From: Helicobacter sp. 11S03491-1 | Lineage (GTDB): Bacteria > Campylobacterota > Campylobacteria > Campylobacterales > Helicobacteraceae | DNA: 64,000 nt | Assembly (NCBI RefSeq): GCF_002272835.1 | Contig: NZ_MLAO01000008.1 | Location: 18,131-82,130 of the forward strand | Direction of reading: 5' to 3' | Part shown: piece by piece, positions 29,833 through 38,265 of the stretch | Layout of the letters: each line of letters starts with the position of its first letter | Numbering within the stretch: the first letter of the stretch is position 1 | Made by a program: the position numbers and the translations under genes | Notes under the pieces: generated by a model | The model's database searches: none | What the model was told of the DNA's origin: nothing | The model's input: only the letters and a program-made list of their open reading frames with translations

Positions 29833-30825
29833 CTAATGATTCAAAACCCACACACTCATATCTACAAGCCTATGACTATATCCCATTTCATTATCATACC
29901 ATGCGAGAACTTTTGCACTTTTATCTCCAAGCACGAGTGTTTTATCAGGTACGAAAATAGCGCTATAGGGTGAACCAATAAAATCACTGGAAACACATTT
30001 ATCATTATCTACAAGAATAAGCCCTTTCATTGTATTTTCTTGCGCTATAAGAAAAGCTTCGTTGATAGATTCTTTGGTTACTTGGAGAGAAACATTGATG
30101 CTTAAATCTATTAAGCTTACATCAGGGGTAGGGACACGAATAGCAAATCCATTGAGTTTGCCTTCAAGTTCAGGTATCACCAATCCTATGGCTTTGGCTG
30201 CTCCTGTGGTAGTGGGTATGAGATTGAGTGCAGCAGCCCTTGCACGTCTTATATCTTTATGCTTGACATCTAGAATATTTTGATCGTTGGTGTAGCTATG
30301 GATTGTAGTCATCAAAGCATTTTGGATTCCAAAACAATCATGCAAAACCTTAACAATTGGAGCAAGGCAATTGGTGGTGCAAGAAGCATTTGAAATAATT
30401 TTTTCACCCTTATAATGAGTGTGATTAACTCCATAGACAAAAGTAGGGGTATTGTCCGCGGGCGCAGAGATAATAACTTTTTGTATATTGTTTTTTAGAT
30501 GAAGGGAAGATTTTTCTAATGAATTGAATTTGCCTGTGCATTCAATCACTCCTGTTGCGCCATATTTTGAGAAGTCTAGATTAGATGGGTCTCTATCAGA
30601 GAGGATTTTGACATTTTTATTATTCCCGATGCGAAGGGTATTTTCATCAATTTTTTGGGCATCATAACCTCGATGTACAGAGTCATAACGGATAAGATGA
30701 AGTAAGGTGTCAATGTCTGTAGTGGTATTAAGCGCAACAAGCTCTATATCTTCTCTAGTGCCAATGATCCTGCTTGTGCAAAGTCCAATTCTACCGGTTC
30801 CATTGATCGCCACTTTTATTGCCAT
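29833..30825 (-). CDS. gapA: Glyceraldehyde-3-phosphate dehydrogenase
   Basis: NAD(P)-dependent GAPDH. The Rossmann motif is AINGTGRIG, the active-site Cys149 sits in [12 protein letters not shown], and the conserved [11 protein letters not shown] is near the end. Length 330 is normal. It appears to lead a minus-strand operon gapA-pgi-pgk, probably continuing to corA and terC, serving gluconeogenesis/glycolysis. Its promoter lies in the 180-bp gap shared with hup. Confidence 0.96.
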   Translation of the reverse strand: MAIKVAINGTGRIGLCTSRIIGTREDIELVALNTTTDIDTLLHLIRYDSVHRGYDAQKIDENTLRIGNNKNVKILSDRDPSNLDFSKYGATGVIECTGKFNSLEKSSLHLKNNIQKVIISAPADNTPTFVYGVNHTHYKGEKIISNASCTTNCLAPIVKVLHDCFGIQNALMTTIHSYTNDQNILDVKHKDIRRARAAALNLIPTTTGAAKAIGLVIPELEGKLNGFAIRVPTPDVSLIDLSINVSLQVTKESINEAFLIAQENTMKGLILVDNDKCVSSDFIGSPYSAIFVPDKTLVLGDKSAKVLAWYDNEMGYSHRLVDMSVWVLNH

Positions 30826-30949
30826 TATAAAATCCTTATTTTTTAGAATCTTTTGAGATATTCTATATTAAAATGTCTTAAAAAGTCGAAAAATACATAA
30901 AATTTTTGAAAAATCCCCTAAAATACTTGATTTTAAAAAAAAATATATG

Positions 30950-30955
30950 TAGAAT
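30950..30955 (+). promoter_or_regulatory. Probable -10 box of hup
   Basis: TAGAAT at 30950-30955, downstream of an A9 tract and about 50 bp before the HU start codon. AT-rich upstream sequence fits the weak -35 style of Campylobacterota promoters. Assigned by eye. Confidence 0.45.
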
Positions 30956-31005
30956 AGCCACGTTTTGAATAAAAACACAAATATCCTAAAATATGGAGGT
31001 TTATT

Positions 31006-31293
31006 ATGAATAAGGCAGAGTTTGTAGACTTTGTAAAAGATGCCGGCGAGTATACAACCAAGAAGGAAGCTGAAACTGCAGTAAATGCTTTTGTTGGCGC
31101 AGTAGAAAAAGCTCTTTCAAAAAAACAAAGCGTTGAACTTGTTGGTTTTGGAAAATTTGAGACTGCACTCCAAAAAGGTAAAACAGGAAAGGTTCCTGGC
31201 AGCAACAAAACTTATAAAACAGTTGATAAAATGGTTCCAAAATTCAAACCCGGCAAAGGTCTTAAAGATCTCGTCGCAAAAGCAAAAAAATAA
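31006..31293 (+). CDS. hup: DNA-binding protein HU
   Basis: Small nucleoid protein, 95 residues, that bends and compacts DNA as a dimer. The sequence starts MNKAEFVDFVKDAGEYTTKK and contains VELVGFGKFET and the DNA-binding arm region VPGSNKTYKTVDKMVPKFKPG. GGAGG lies before the ATG. Monocistronic, ending in an intrinsic terminator. Confidence 0.96.
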   Translation: MNKAEFVDFVKDAGEYTTKKEAETAVNAFVGAVEKALSKKQSVELVGFGKFETALQKGKTGKVPGSNKTYKTVDKMVPKFKPGKGLKDLVAKAKK

Positions 31294-31299
31294 GTTTTT

Positions 31300-31341
31300 A
31301 CCGCATTTTGGGCTTTTTCAGGCTTGAGATGCGGTTTTTTA
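31300..31341 (+). terminator. Intrinsic terminator of hup
   Basis: Inverted repeat ACCGCAT (31300-31306) and ATGCGGT (31329-31335), followed by a run of T. It lies six bases after the hup stop and before tRNA-Arg. Confidence 0.75.
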
Positions 31342-31349
31342 TTGCATTT

Positions 31350-31426
31350 GTCCCCGTAGCTCAGCAGGATAGAGCGTATGATTCCTAATCATAAGGTCAC
31401 AGGTTCAAATCCCGTCGAGGACACCA
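31350..31426 (+). tRNA. tRNA-Arg (anticodon CCT) with two mismatched stem pairs
   Basis: A 77-nt cloverleaf can be drawn: acceptor GTCCCCG/CGAGGAC, D arm GCTC/GAGC, anticodon stem TATGA/TCATA with loop TTCCTAA (anticodon CCT, reads AGG), T stem ACAGG/CCCGT, and encoded CCA. Two positions do not pair: C5 with A68 in the acceptor stem and A51 with C63 in the T stem. Each would be a Watson-Crick pair if the A were G. It may still work, or be slightly degraded. It borders the CRISPR region. Confidence 0.85.
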
Positions 31427-31861
31427 TTATAGCATTTTATATTTTCTTTATTTGATGGTATATGATATTCCCAACCATAGTTTATTAGTTTCATTCTGTA
31501 ATGTTTTTGTCATTTTTTTATAATTTTTGTTTATTTTATGAAGCATATTGTATTTCACACTTATGATCTGTGATGTCCTATAAATTATAGTTATAAAACT
31601 GCTAGATTTTGTTGATTTTACAACCAATTAGTTTGTAAAATTTGGAAAATAAATTTAATAATTTTATTTAAATATAATTAAAATTTTATTTTATTGATAA
31701 TACAAATTTCTCAAATACCAAGATTCGAATTGATTTTATAAGATTTTTTGCATTGTGGGTTATTAGACTAAATGTGGATATTTACCGGATATTTGTTAGA
31801 GAAAAATTTGCTAAAAATATTGATTTATTTTTGAAAGTTGTTTTAAAAGGCTTGAAGATAA
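31427..31861. other. AT-rich gene-free stretch between tRNA-Arg and tracrRNA
   Basis: About 435 bp of very AT-rich DNA. I see no coding frame with a start site on either strand. A 9-bp inverted repeat (ATTTTACAA at 31615-31623, complement 31633-31641) could terminate transcription coming out of the CRISPR/tracrRNA side. Confidence 0.5.
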
Positions 31862-31961
31862 TGAAAAATATTTATTATTTTAGGGTTTTTCGGAGATTGT
31901 AACTCCACATGGAACCCTATAACCATTTATTCTAGGCAGTTTTTAAATTCTTCTTCTAAAG
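31862..31961 (-). ncRNA. tracrRNA of a type II-C-like CRISPR system
   Basis: On the minus strand a 22-nt anti-repeat (31954 to 31933) is exactly complementary to positions 5-26 of the crRNA-sense repeat next door. It is followed by a tail with an outer stem AGGGTT/AACCCT around an inner hairpin GGAG-TTACAAT-CTCC, then a T-run near 31862-31868. This tail closely resembles the C. jejuni Cas9 tracrRNA as I remember it, where GGGG-TTACAAT-CCCC holds the same place. The 5' end is predicted 7 nt after an extended -10 box, giving about 100 nt. No cas9 is in the window. Confidence 0.88.
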
Positions 31962-31967
31962 ATTGGT

Positions 31968-31976
31968 ATTATAGCA
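31968..31976 (-). promoter_or_regulatory. Extended -10 promoter of the tracrRNA
   Basis: On the minus strand TGC-TATAAT runs from 31976 to 31968, a perfect extended -10 element placed so that transcription would start a few bases before the anti-repeat. Confidence 0.75.
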
Positions 31977-32039
31977 TATTTTCTATGCTTTTTGACCTTT
32001 TTTCTCCCAAATTTAATTTAGGGAATAAAAACAAGGTCT

Positions 32040-32602
32040 ATTTTAGCATAGAAGAATTTAAAAACTGCCTAAAACCCCCCGATAAGCTTTAAACAGCAAC
32101 ATCCTATTTTAGCATAGAAGAATTTAAAAACTGCCTAAAACGAATTTACAGCATATCAATCACGTGATATTATTTTAGCATAGAAGAATTTAAAAACTGC
32201 CTAAAACTCGATTTCATTTTCTTTCATTGCATGTTTGATTTTAGCATAGAAGAATTTAAAAACTGCCTAAAACTTAAAACATGATGAAATCATATCACGT
32301 TTTATTTTAGCATAGAAGAATTTAAAAACTGCCTAAAACGCTTTTAGGATTAACAGAAAGACATATTTAATTTTAGCATAGAAGAATTTAAAAACTGCCT
32401 AAAACGGGATATTCTTGAAACTTTTTAAAATTTCTATTTTAGCATAGAAGAATTTAAAAACTGCCTAAAACTTTAAAGCGATGGATTTGAATTTGATTAA
32501 ATTTTAGCATAGAAGAATTTAAAAACTGCCTAAAACACTAAAGTCTTCATGGGTTATCAAGGTAGGATTTTAGCATAGAAGAATTTAAAAACTGCTTATA
32601 AA
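32040..32602 (-). CRISPR. Type II CRISPR array, 9 repeats and 8 spacers, no cas genes nearby
   Basis: Nine 36-bp repeats start at 32040, 32106, 32172, 32238, 32304, 32370, 32436, 32501 and 32567, with spacers of 29-30 bp. Eight repeats are identical by eye. The ninth (32567-32602) departs over its last eight bases. In crRNA sense (minus strand) the repeat begins GTTTTAGGCAG and ends ATGCTAAAAT, the form of type II repeats. Its 3' end is an extended -10 box (TGC-TAAAAT), so each spacer could be transcribed from its own promoter, as reported for Neisseria and Campylobacter type II-C arrays. A matching tracrRNA lies just left. Adaptation and effector genes are absent. Confidence 0.96.
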
Positions 32603-33523
32603 CTCAAATTTACTACAATTAACGTGAATGTATATAAGCATCACATGATCGTTGATTTTTATTTTTTGTATTCTCAGTTTCCAAAATCATTAATTTACGA
32701 ATTTTTAATCTGAAAAATACTTTTAAAGAAATGAGACAAATCTGTGTCAATTACAACCGGGAGAGACAATGAAAAATATAAGAAAAATTACTTTTCAAAA
32801 CTACCTATATCACAATGGTTGCCATTTAATGTTATCATGTGGCAACTAAAAGCAAGAACAAGCATGTTATATCAAAATATAAAACACTCATTTTAAAGCA
32901 AAATAAGGAAAATTTGATGAACATAATTTATTTAAAAAACTTAACTTTATCCCATTAGTTACTCTGAGATTTTGAAGGCATGAAAACAAGATTTAAGAAA
33001 GAGAGCATGCATAAAAGATCAAATAAACACTATTGGGGAACCAACGCACAGTGAAAATGAGAATGAAGAAAATTAGCGAATGGACATACTCAAAACTCAA
33101 CATAACAGTATTTTCCCATTGGTCAGCAAAAAGAATATAAAAATAAGGCAAAAAAAAAGAATAAATTTAATCAAATAATGCATTACTAATAAACATGTGA
33201 GGGTGAAGGGATAAACAAGAATAGTAAAAATGGTAATAAGTCCAATTTAAGGATCTGCCAGAACAAATCAATGCACAAGGCTACTCCTTGCCGGATGTTA
33301 TCAGAGGTAAAGAAAGTTTATGTCTCAGGAGTCCAAGTCTTAGCCGCCAGGACTCAGAGGGGAAATTATATTTTGAAGTTGGGGAAAAGTAGAAAATGTT
33401 TATCAAACAAGGAGAAAAATGAGAAAAAAGAAATTAGTGCAAATATTGCAACAAATATAAATACTACGCTAGATTTTAGAAAGATTTTTGATTCTCTAAA
33501 GGGAGGTTTATTTCTCATTCTGC
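32603..33523. other. Gene-free region right of the CRISPR array
   Basis: About 920 bp without a supportable gene. Its plus strand is unusually purine-rich for this genome. A 7-bp stem GTTGCCA/TGGCAAC lies near 32818-32846. Around 33236-33388 one frame stays open for 50 codons and reads protein-like (FKDLPEQINAQGYSLPDVI near its start), but has no start codon or ribosome binding site. A second, overlapping 85-codon frame at 33271-33528 looks less natural. If cas genes once stood beside the array, this is where they would have been; I could recognise no Cas protein here. Confidence 0.5.
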
Positions 33524-33529
33524 TATAAT
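33524..33529 (+). promoter_or_regulatory. Extended -10 box before the 33558 gene
   Basis: TGC-TATAAT with the hexamer at 33524-33529, 28 bp before the ATG of the membrane protein gene; a good sigma-80 type promoter. Confidence 0.65.
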
Positions 33530-33557
33530 CTTGGAAATTTTATAAGGATATTTTATT

Positions 33558-34652
33558 ATGTTTAGTAAAAAATTTATGATAAGCTTATTGATTTTGGGAG
33601 CTTTGGTAATTGTTGCATTATTGGGTATTGGGTATAAATTAAGTTCTAAAATCAGGGTAGAATTACAAAATACGCTTAATGATCAGCTTGAAAGTCTTGT
33701 GCAAGCTTATGCTCCGGAAAATATACCTTTGTGGGTTACTTATGATCCTTTTGTGTGTACAGGCATGAGTGCTTATCAATGTGTGAGCAAACATATAGCA
33801 TTTCTTGATGGGAATCATCAAGAGATTTTTAAACTCAATGATCTGACTTTGAAAATTGATGATATAGGGACAAGCTCAATTCAAGTTTCTATCAAATCTC
33901 CTAAAATCTCTCTTGAAGGTCTTGATAAAGAAATAATCAAAGAACAAAATACTGAAATATTTGATCTCTATGAAGCGTTTAAACCCATTGCTTTTGAATG
34001 TAGTGAAAAAAATCAAATTATTGATAAAAAAGAAGGCGAAATTAGTAGTCAAAACCAATGCATTATTCAGGCAAAAGGCATGCAATATGGCTATAACCTT
34101 GAAGGCAGGAGTAAAAGTGAGAAATTTAGCAATAAAACAATTTTAAATTCAATGATTTATTTTTATTCTAAGTTAGGATCTTTGAAAAAAATTAGCGAAG
34201 ATATTGATAATTTTAGTTTCGCTATAGATAAAATGTCTTTTGCCTTAATGAATGGAACATCAGACAATCTTAAGAATGTTTTGTATCCTTTGTTGCAAGC
34301 AGCCTATCAAAAGGATAATCCAAAAACTCCTTTTGATGATAATATTTATAAACAAAGTATTGAGAATCTAAAGGGATTGGTAGGATTTGGTTTGGCGATG
34401 ACCGGTATGCTTGGAGGCCCCTATCAAGACACTTTGTTAAATTCCCTCAATGGATTAGAATCCATGGCTATCAATGAGGCTTCAGGGGTGAGAATTTCTT
34501 TAATGCCCAAGCAATCTCCGGCAGTGTATTTTCGTATTCATCCAAATCTTATTTTAAATATCAATCAAGTCGGGACACAGCAAAGAATTTTTGCTAAGAT
34601 TTTTAATTATTATGACTTGTTAGCCCAAACAATTCCCAATGCAGCCAAATAG
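33558..34652 (+). CDS. Membrane-anchored protein of unknown function
   Basis: A 364-residue protein I do not recognise. Residues about 7-28 (MISLLILGALVIVALLGIGY) are an uncleaved signal anchor, so the rest is probably periplasmic. It has four cysteines between residues about 70 and 165 (FVCTG, YQCVS, FECSE, NQCII), which could form two disulfides. The organisation, an anchor plus a long alpha/beta exported region, recalls YdgA/AsmA-like envelope proteins, but I claim no homology. It overlaps dgkA by 14 bp and so is likely co-expressed with it. GGATAT precedes the ATG. Confidence 0.8.
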   Translation: MFSKKFMISLLILGALVIVALLGIGYKLSSKIRVELQNTLNDQLESLVQAYAPENIPLWVTYDPFVCTGMSAYQCVSKHIAFLDGNHQEIFKLNDLTLKIDDIGTSSIQVSIKSPKISLEGLDKEIIKEQNTEIFDLYEAFKPIAFECSEKNQIIDKKEGEISSQNQCIIQAKGMQYGYNLEGRSKSEKFSNKTILNSMIYFYSKLGSLKKISEDIDNFSFAIDKMSFALMNGTSDNLKNVLYPLLQAAYQKDNPKTPFDDNIYKQSIENLKGLVGFGLAMTGMLGGPYQDTLLNSLNGLESMAINEASGVRISLMPKQSPAVYFRIHPNLILNINQVGTQQRIFAKIFNYYDLLAQTIPNAAK

Positions 34653-35028
34653 AAATAACAAAAAAGGCAAAAAAGGATTAAAAAGGGTTTGGAATGCCTT
34701 TTTTTATTCCAAGGATGGTCTCCTGGCAGCATGGAAAGATGAGGCAGCTTTTAGGCAGATTTTTGTATTAGCTTTGGCGTGTATTTTGCTTGCATTTTTT
34801 ATGGGTAACTCATGGGCGGAATATATACTTTTGATTTTGCCCTGCGTAATTTCAATTATTGCAGAACTTATCAATACCGCTATTGAAAATACAATTGATT
34901 TTGTTAGTCTCCAATCTCATCCTTTGGCAAAAAAAGCCAAAGATATAGGGAGCGCAATTCAATTTGTAGCACTCATTTTCTGGATAGGGGTGTGGGGAAG
35001 CTTTATATGGTGTCATTATATTTCTTAA
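34639..35028 (+). CDS. dgkA: Diacylglycerol kinase
   Basis: Small trimeric inner-membrane kinase that recycles diacylglycerol to phosphatidic acid. The signature ELINTAIENTIDFVS with catalytic Glu and Asn is present, with three membrane segments around it. A basic N-terminal tail (about 1-20) precedes the usual start of the fold. The ATG lies within the end of the preceding gene. Upstream of gyrA, the order seen in H. pylori. Confidence 0.94.
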   Translation: MQPNRNNKKGKKGLKRVWNAFFYSKDGLLAAWKDEAAFRQIFVLALACILLAFFMGNSWAEYILLILPCVISIIAELINTAIENTIDFVSLQSHPLAKKAKDIGSAIQFVALIFWIGVWGSFIWCHYIS

Positions 35029-35110
35029 ATTTTAGATAACAAAGCGCTGAAAGCACCTTTAAGCAAAAATAAGTTAAAATAATAAAGAAGTAATTAGAAA
35101 TATTGGAGTA

Positions 35111-37591
35111 ATGATGGATAATTTATTGGACAATACAAGCGTAGTAGATGTAAAAATTGATGATTCTATCAAGGAGAGTTATCTTGATTATTCAATGAGT
35201 GTAATTATTGGACGCGCACTTCCTGATGCCAAAGATGGCTTAAAACCTGTTCATCGAAGAATTTTGTATGCGATGAGTGAATTGGGTTTGACTTCAAGAG
35301 TGGCTTATAAAAAAAGTGCAAGAATTGTAGGGGATGTAATTGGTAAATATCATCCTCATGGAGATACTGCAGTATATGATGCGCTTGTTAGAATGGCACA
35401 AGATTTTTCAATGAGACTTGAGCTTGTTGATGGGCAGGGAAATTTTGGTTCTATTGATGGAGATAACGCTGCAGCAATGCGGTACACTGAAGCAAGAATG
35501 ACCCAAGCAAGCGAAGAAATTCTCAAAGATATTGATAAAGATACTGTTGATTTTGTCCCTAATTATGATGATACTCTTAAAGAACCCGATGTTTTGCCCA
35601 GTAGGATTCCCAATCTTTTAGTAAATGGTTCTAGTGGTATTGCAGTAGGCATGGCCACTTCTATCCCTCCCCACCGAATAGATGAGATTATCGATGCATT
35701 AATTTGTGTGATCGATACTCCAAATGCCCCATTAGAGGAGCTTATGGGGTTTGTTCAGGGTCCTGATTTTCCTACAGCAGGGATTATTTATGGTAAGCAA
35801 GGAATTGTAGATGCTTACCGCACAGGTCGAGGTAGGATTAGAGTGCGAGCAAAAGTGCATATAGAAAAAACAAAGACCAAAGATGTGATTGTTATTGATG
35901 AGCTTCCCTATCAGACAAATAAAGCAAAGCTTGTGGAGCAAATTAGCGATCTTGTCAAAGAAAAAGTTATTGAAGGTATTTCAGAGGTTAGAGATGAGTC
36001 TGATCGTGAAGGGATACGTGTGGTTATAGAGTTAAAAAAAGAGGCAATGAGTGAAATTGTATTAAACCATCTTTACAAATCTACAACGATGGAATCTACT
36101 TTTGGAATCATACTTTTGGCTATTAACAATAAAGAACCCAAAATATTCAATCTTTCCGAGTTGCTTAATTTGTTTATATCTCATCGCAAAACTGTTGTTA
36201 TTCGCAGAACGATTTTTGAACTTGAAAAAGCTAAAGCAAGGGCGCATATTTTAGAAGGACTCAAAATTGCCCTAGATCATATTGAAGAAGTCATTAAGCT
36301 TATTAGATCCAGCAAAGATGGTGAGGAAGCCAAGAATGGATTGATAGAAAAATTTGGTTTAAGCGAGCTCCAAAGCAAGGCAATTTTGGAAATGAGACTT
36401 CAGAGACTAACAGGGTTAGAACGCGATAAAATAGAACAAGAATATGCTGATTTATTAGCGTTAATTGAGAGACTCAATGCAATTTTGAAAAGCGAAGAAG
36501 AGCTTAAAAATATCATCAAAAATGAACTTCTTGAGATTAAAGAAAAGTTTAGCTCTCCTAGAAAAACGCAAATTGAAGAAGATTATGATGCCATTGATAT
36601 TGAAGATTTGATTCCTAATGAACCTGTTGTGGTTACAATGAGTCATCGAGGGTATGTTAAACGTGTACAGCTAAAAACTTATGAGAAACAAAATCGTGGC
36701 GGTAAGGGAAAAATATCAGGCAATACACATGATGATGATTTTATCGAATCCTTTTTTGTAGCCAATACGCATGATACTATTATGTTTGTAACCAATAAAG
36801 GACAGCTTTATTGGCTTAAGGTTTATAAAATTCCGGAAGCAGGGAGAACTGCCATTGGTAAAGCAGTAGTTAATCTCATTAATCTCCAATCGGATGAAAA
36901 AATTATGGCAACTATTACAACAACAGATTTTAATGAAGATAAATCTTTGGTATTTTTTACAAAAAACGGCATTGTCAAGCGAAGCAATCTCAGCGAATAC
37001 AGCAATATTCGAAGTGTAGGTGTGCGCGCAATCAATTTGGATCAAGGAGATGAGCTTGTAAGCGCAAAAATCATTGATACAGAAGTCAAAGAACTTTTCA
37101 TTGCTACATATCAAGGAATGTGCATACGATTTGGTATTGATGATATTCGTGAGATCGGGAGGGTAAGTCGAGGGGTTACAGGGATACGATTCAAAGCAAA
37201 TGAAGATTATGTAATCGCAGCAACTACTATTAGCGCAGATACAGATAAACTTCTTACTGTAAGCGAACAAGGAATTGGCAAACAAACATTAGCAGGAGCC
37301 TATCGTTTGCAAAGTCGTGGAGGTAAGGGTGTGATTGCTATGAAGCTTACAACAAAAACCGGCAAGCTTGTAAGCGTAGTAAATGTAAATGATGAAGATA
37401 TGGATTTGATGGTGCTTACAACAAGTGGTAAAATGATACGCGTGGCTATAGAGGCTATTCGCGAAGCAGGTAGAAATACAAGTGGGGTGAAAATCATCAA
37501 TGTCGCAGGCGAAAAGGTTGCTTATGTAAGTCGTTGTCCTAAGGAAGACATAGAGGAAGAAGATCATGATGAGGGTGGTTTAGAAATCTAG
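35111..37591 (+). CDS. gyrA: DNA gyrase subunit A
   Basis: Breaks and rejoins DNA in the GyrA2B2 topoisomerase. The catalytic Tyr125 is in [10 protein letters not shown], and the quinolone region reads [14 protein letters not shown] with Thr86 and Asp90, the unmutated residues in Campylobacter numbering. The C-terminal domain has six or so beta-pinwheel blades, with the GyrA box [11 protein letters not shown]. Acidic tail EEEDHDEGG. Length 826 is usual. The first two codons are both ATG; either could start. The stop TAG overlaps the GTG of the next gene. Confidence 0.97.
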   Translation: MMDNLLDNTSVVDVKIDDSIKESYLDYSMSVIIGRALPDAKDGLKPVHRRILYAMSELGLTSRVAYKKSARIVGDVIGKYHPHGDTAVYDALVRMAQDFSMRLELVDGQGNFGSIDGDNAAAMRYTEARMTQASEEILKDIDKDTVDFVPNYDDTLKEPDVLPSRIPNLLVNGSSGIAVGMATSIPPHRIDEIIDALICVIDTPNAPLEELMGFVQGPDFPTAGIIYGKQGIVDAYRTGRGRIRVRAKVHIEKTKTKDVIVIDELPYQTNKAKLVEQISDLVKEKVIEGISEVRDESDREGIRVVIELKKEAMSEIVLNHLYKSTTMESTFGIILLAINNKEPKIFNLSELLNLFISHRKTVVIRRTIFELEKAKARAHILEGLKIALDHIEEVIKLIRSSKDGEEAKNGLIEKFGLSELQSKAILEMRLQRLTGLERDKIEQEYADLLALIERLNAILKSEEELKNIIKNELLEIKEKFSSPRKTQIEEDYDAIDIEDLIPNEPVVVTMSHRGYVKRVQLKTYEKQNRGGKGKISGNTHDDDFIESFFVANTHDTIMFVTNKGQLYWLKVYKIPEAGRTAIGKAVVNLINLQSDEKIMATITTTDFNEDKSLVFFTKNGIVKRSNLSEYSNIRSVGVRAINLDQGDELVSAKIIDTEVKELFIATYQGMCIRFGIDDIREIGRVSRGVTGIRFKANEDYVIAATTISADTDKLLTVSEQGIGKQTLAGAYRLQSRGGKGVIAMKLTTKTGKLVSVVNVNDEDMDLMVLTTSGKMIRVAIEAIREAGRNTSGVKIINVAGEKVAYVSRCPKEDIEEEDHDEGGLEI

Positions 37592-38265
37592 TGATAAAAA
37601 ATCTGGTTGGTTTAATAGTGGGGATAATTTTAGTGGGAGAAGCTTATGATATGCAGACTTGGAAAAGCAATCCTCCCCAACTTTTGCCAAATGCTTTTCT
37701 TGATTTGCCTCTTATAAATAATATGCCGGAGGGAACAGAGCCCTTTAATCCTCCTTTTTTACCTTCTCATCAAACTCATCAAAGTTTCTTTTTAAAACCT
37801 TTGGCAGGTATTTTACCTCAAGTGATTCCTGAGCAATTGCCACTCCCGGATCCTTTGATGCCTGATATAGTTTCCATACCCAAAAAGAAAGAATTTTTAA
37901 TTTCTTATCAATTATATGTTAAAAATGGCATCGCGCAAGGGGAACGCTATAGCATTTCAAAACCTATAAAAAGTCGAGTCAAAAGCGGTAGGTATGTATT
38001 TGATTATCAGTGTAGGATTGATACTTATATTGGAGATTTTATAGGCGATGATAGTATGGATGAAGCCCCGGAAATTATTTTAAGAGCTAAAAAAGATGCG
38101 GTGTTAGAGTGTCTCTATAAGAGTGGGGTAAAAATTCGTGATGATGGTTTGATGAGTGATTCACAAATGATGAGTAAAAGCATGCTTACTCTTCCTGCTA
38201 GAGCTGTTGAAGCTTATCTTGATAATAGTTTTTTGATACTGGAAGTCTGGAAGGAGAAAAAATGA
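37591..38265 (+). CDS. Exported protein of unknown function, gyrA-flgR interval
   Basis: A 224-residue protein that corresponds in position to HP0702 of H. pylori, uncharacterised. GTG start at 37591 overlaps the gyrA stop. Residues about 1-18 (MIKNLVGLIVGIILVGEA) look like a signal peptide. A proline-rich region follows (about 25-100, PNAFLDLPLINNMPEG and PEQLPLPDPLMPD), then a compact domain with EFLISYQLYVKNGIAQ and a late Cys. The end overlaps flgR by 4 bp. Placement next to flgR hints at a flagellar or envelope role, but nothing in the sequence proves it. Confidence 0.78.
   Translation: MIKNLVGLIVGIILVGEAYDMQTWKSNPPQLLPNAFLDLPLINNMPEGTEPFNPPFLPSHQTHQSFFLKPLAGILPQVIPEQLPLPDPLMPDIVSIPKKKEFLISYQLYVKNGIAQGERYSISKPIKSRVKSGRYVFDYQCRIDTYIGDFIGDDSMDEAPEIILRAKKDAVLECLYKSGVKIRDDGLMSDSQMMSKSMLTLPARAVEAYLDNSFLILEVWKEKK

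Noticed and set aside
30937..30945. A9 tract upstream of hup as a phase-variation switch
   Set aside because: It is part of the AT-rich promoter context common in this genome; nothing suggests switching of HU.
32076..32566. Spacers targeting other parts of the window
   Set aside because: I compared the eight spacers by eye and saw no match in the window, but an exhaustive search on both strands was not possible.
32040..32602. Array read as type I or III CRISPR
   Set aside because: Repeat length, the GTTTTAG start and the complementary tracrRNA fit type II only.
33271..33528. An 85-codon plus-strand frame beside the CRISPR region
   Set aside because: No ribosome binding site, unnatural composition in the first half, and it overlaps a better-looking frame; kept only as part of the described gap.
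36716..37285. A 189-codon minus-strand frame opposite gyrA
   Set aside because: Antisense to the conserved GyrA C-terminal blades, with Cys/Ser/Ile-rich composition unlike real proteins here.
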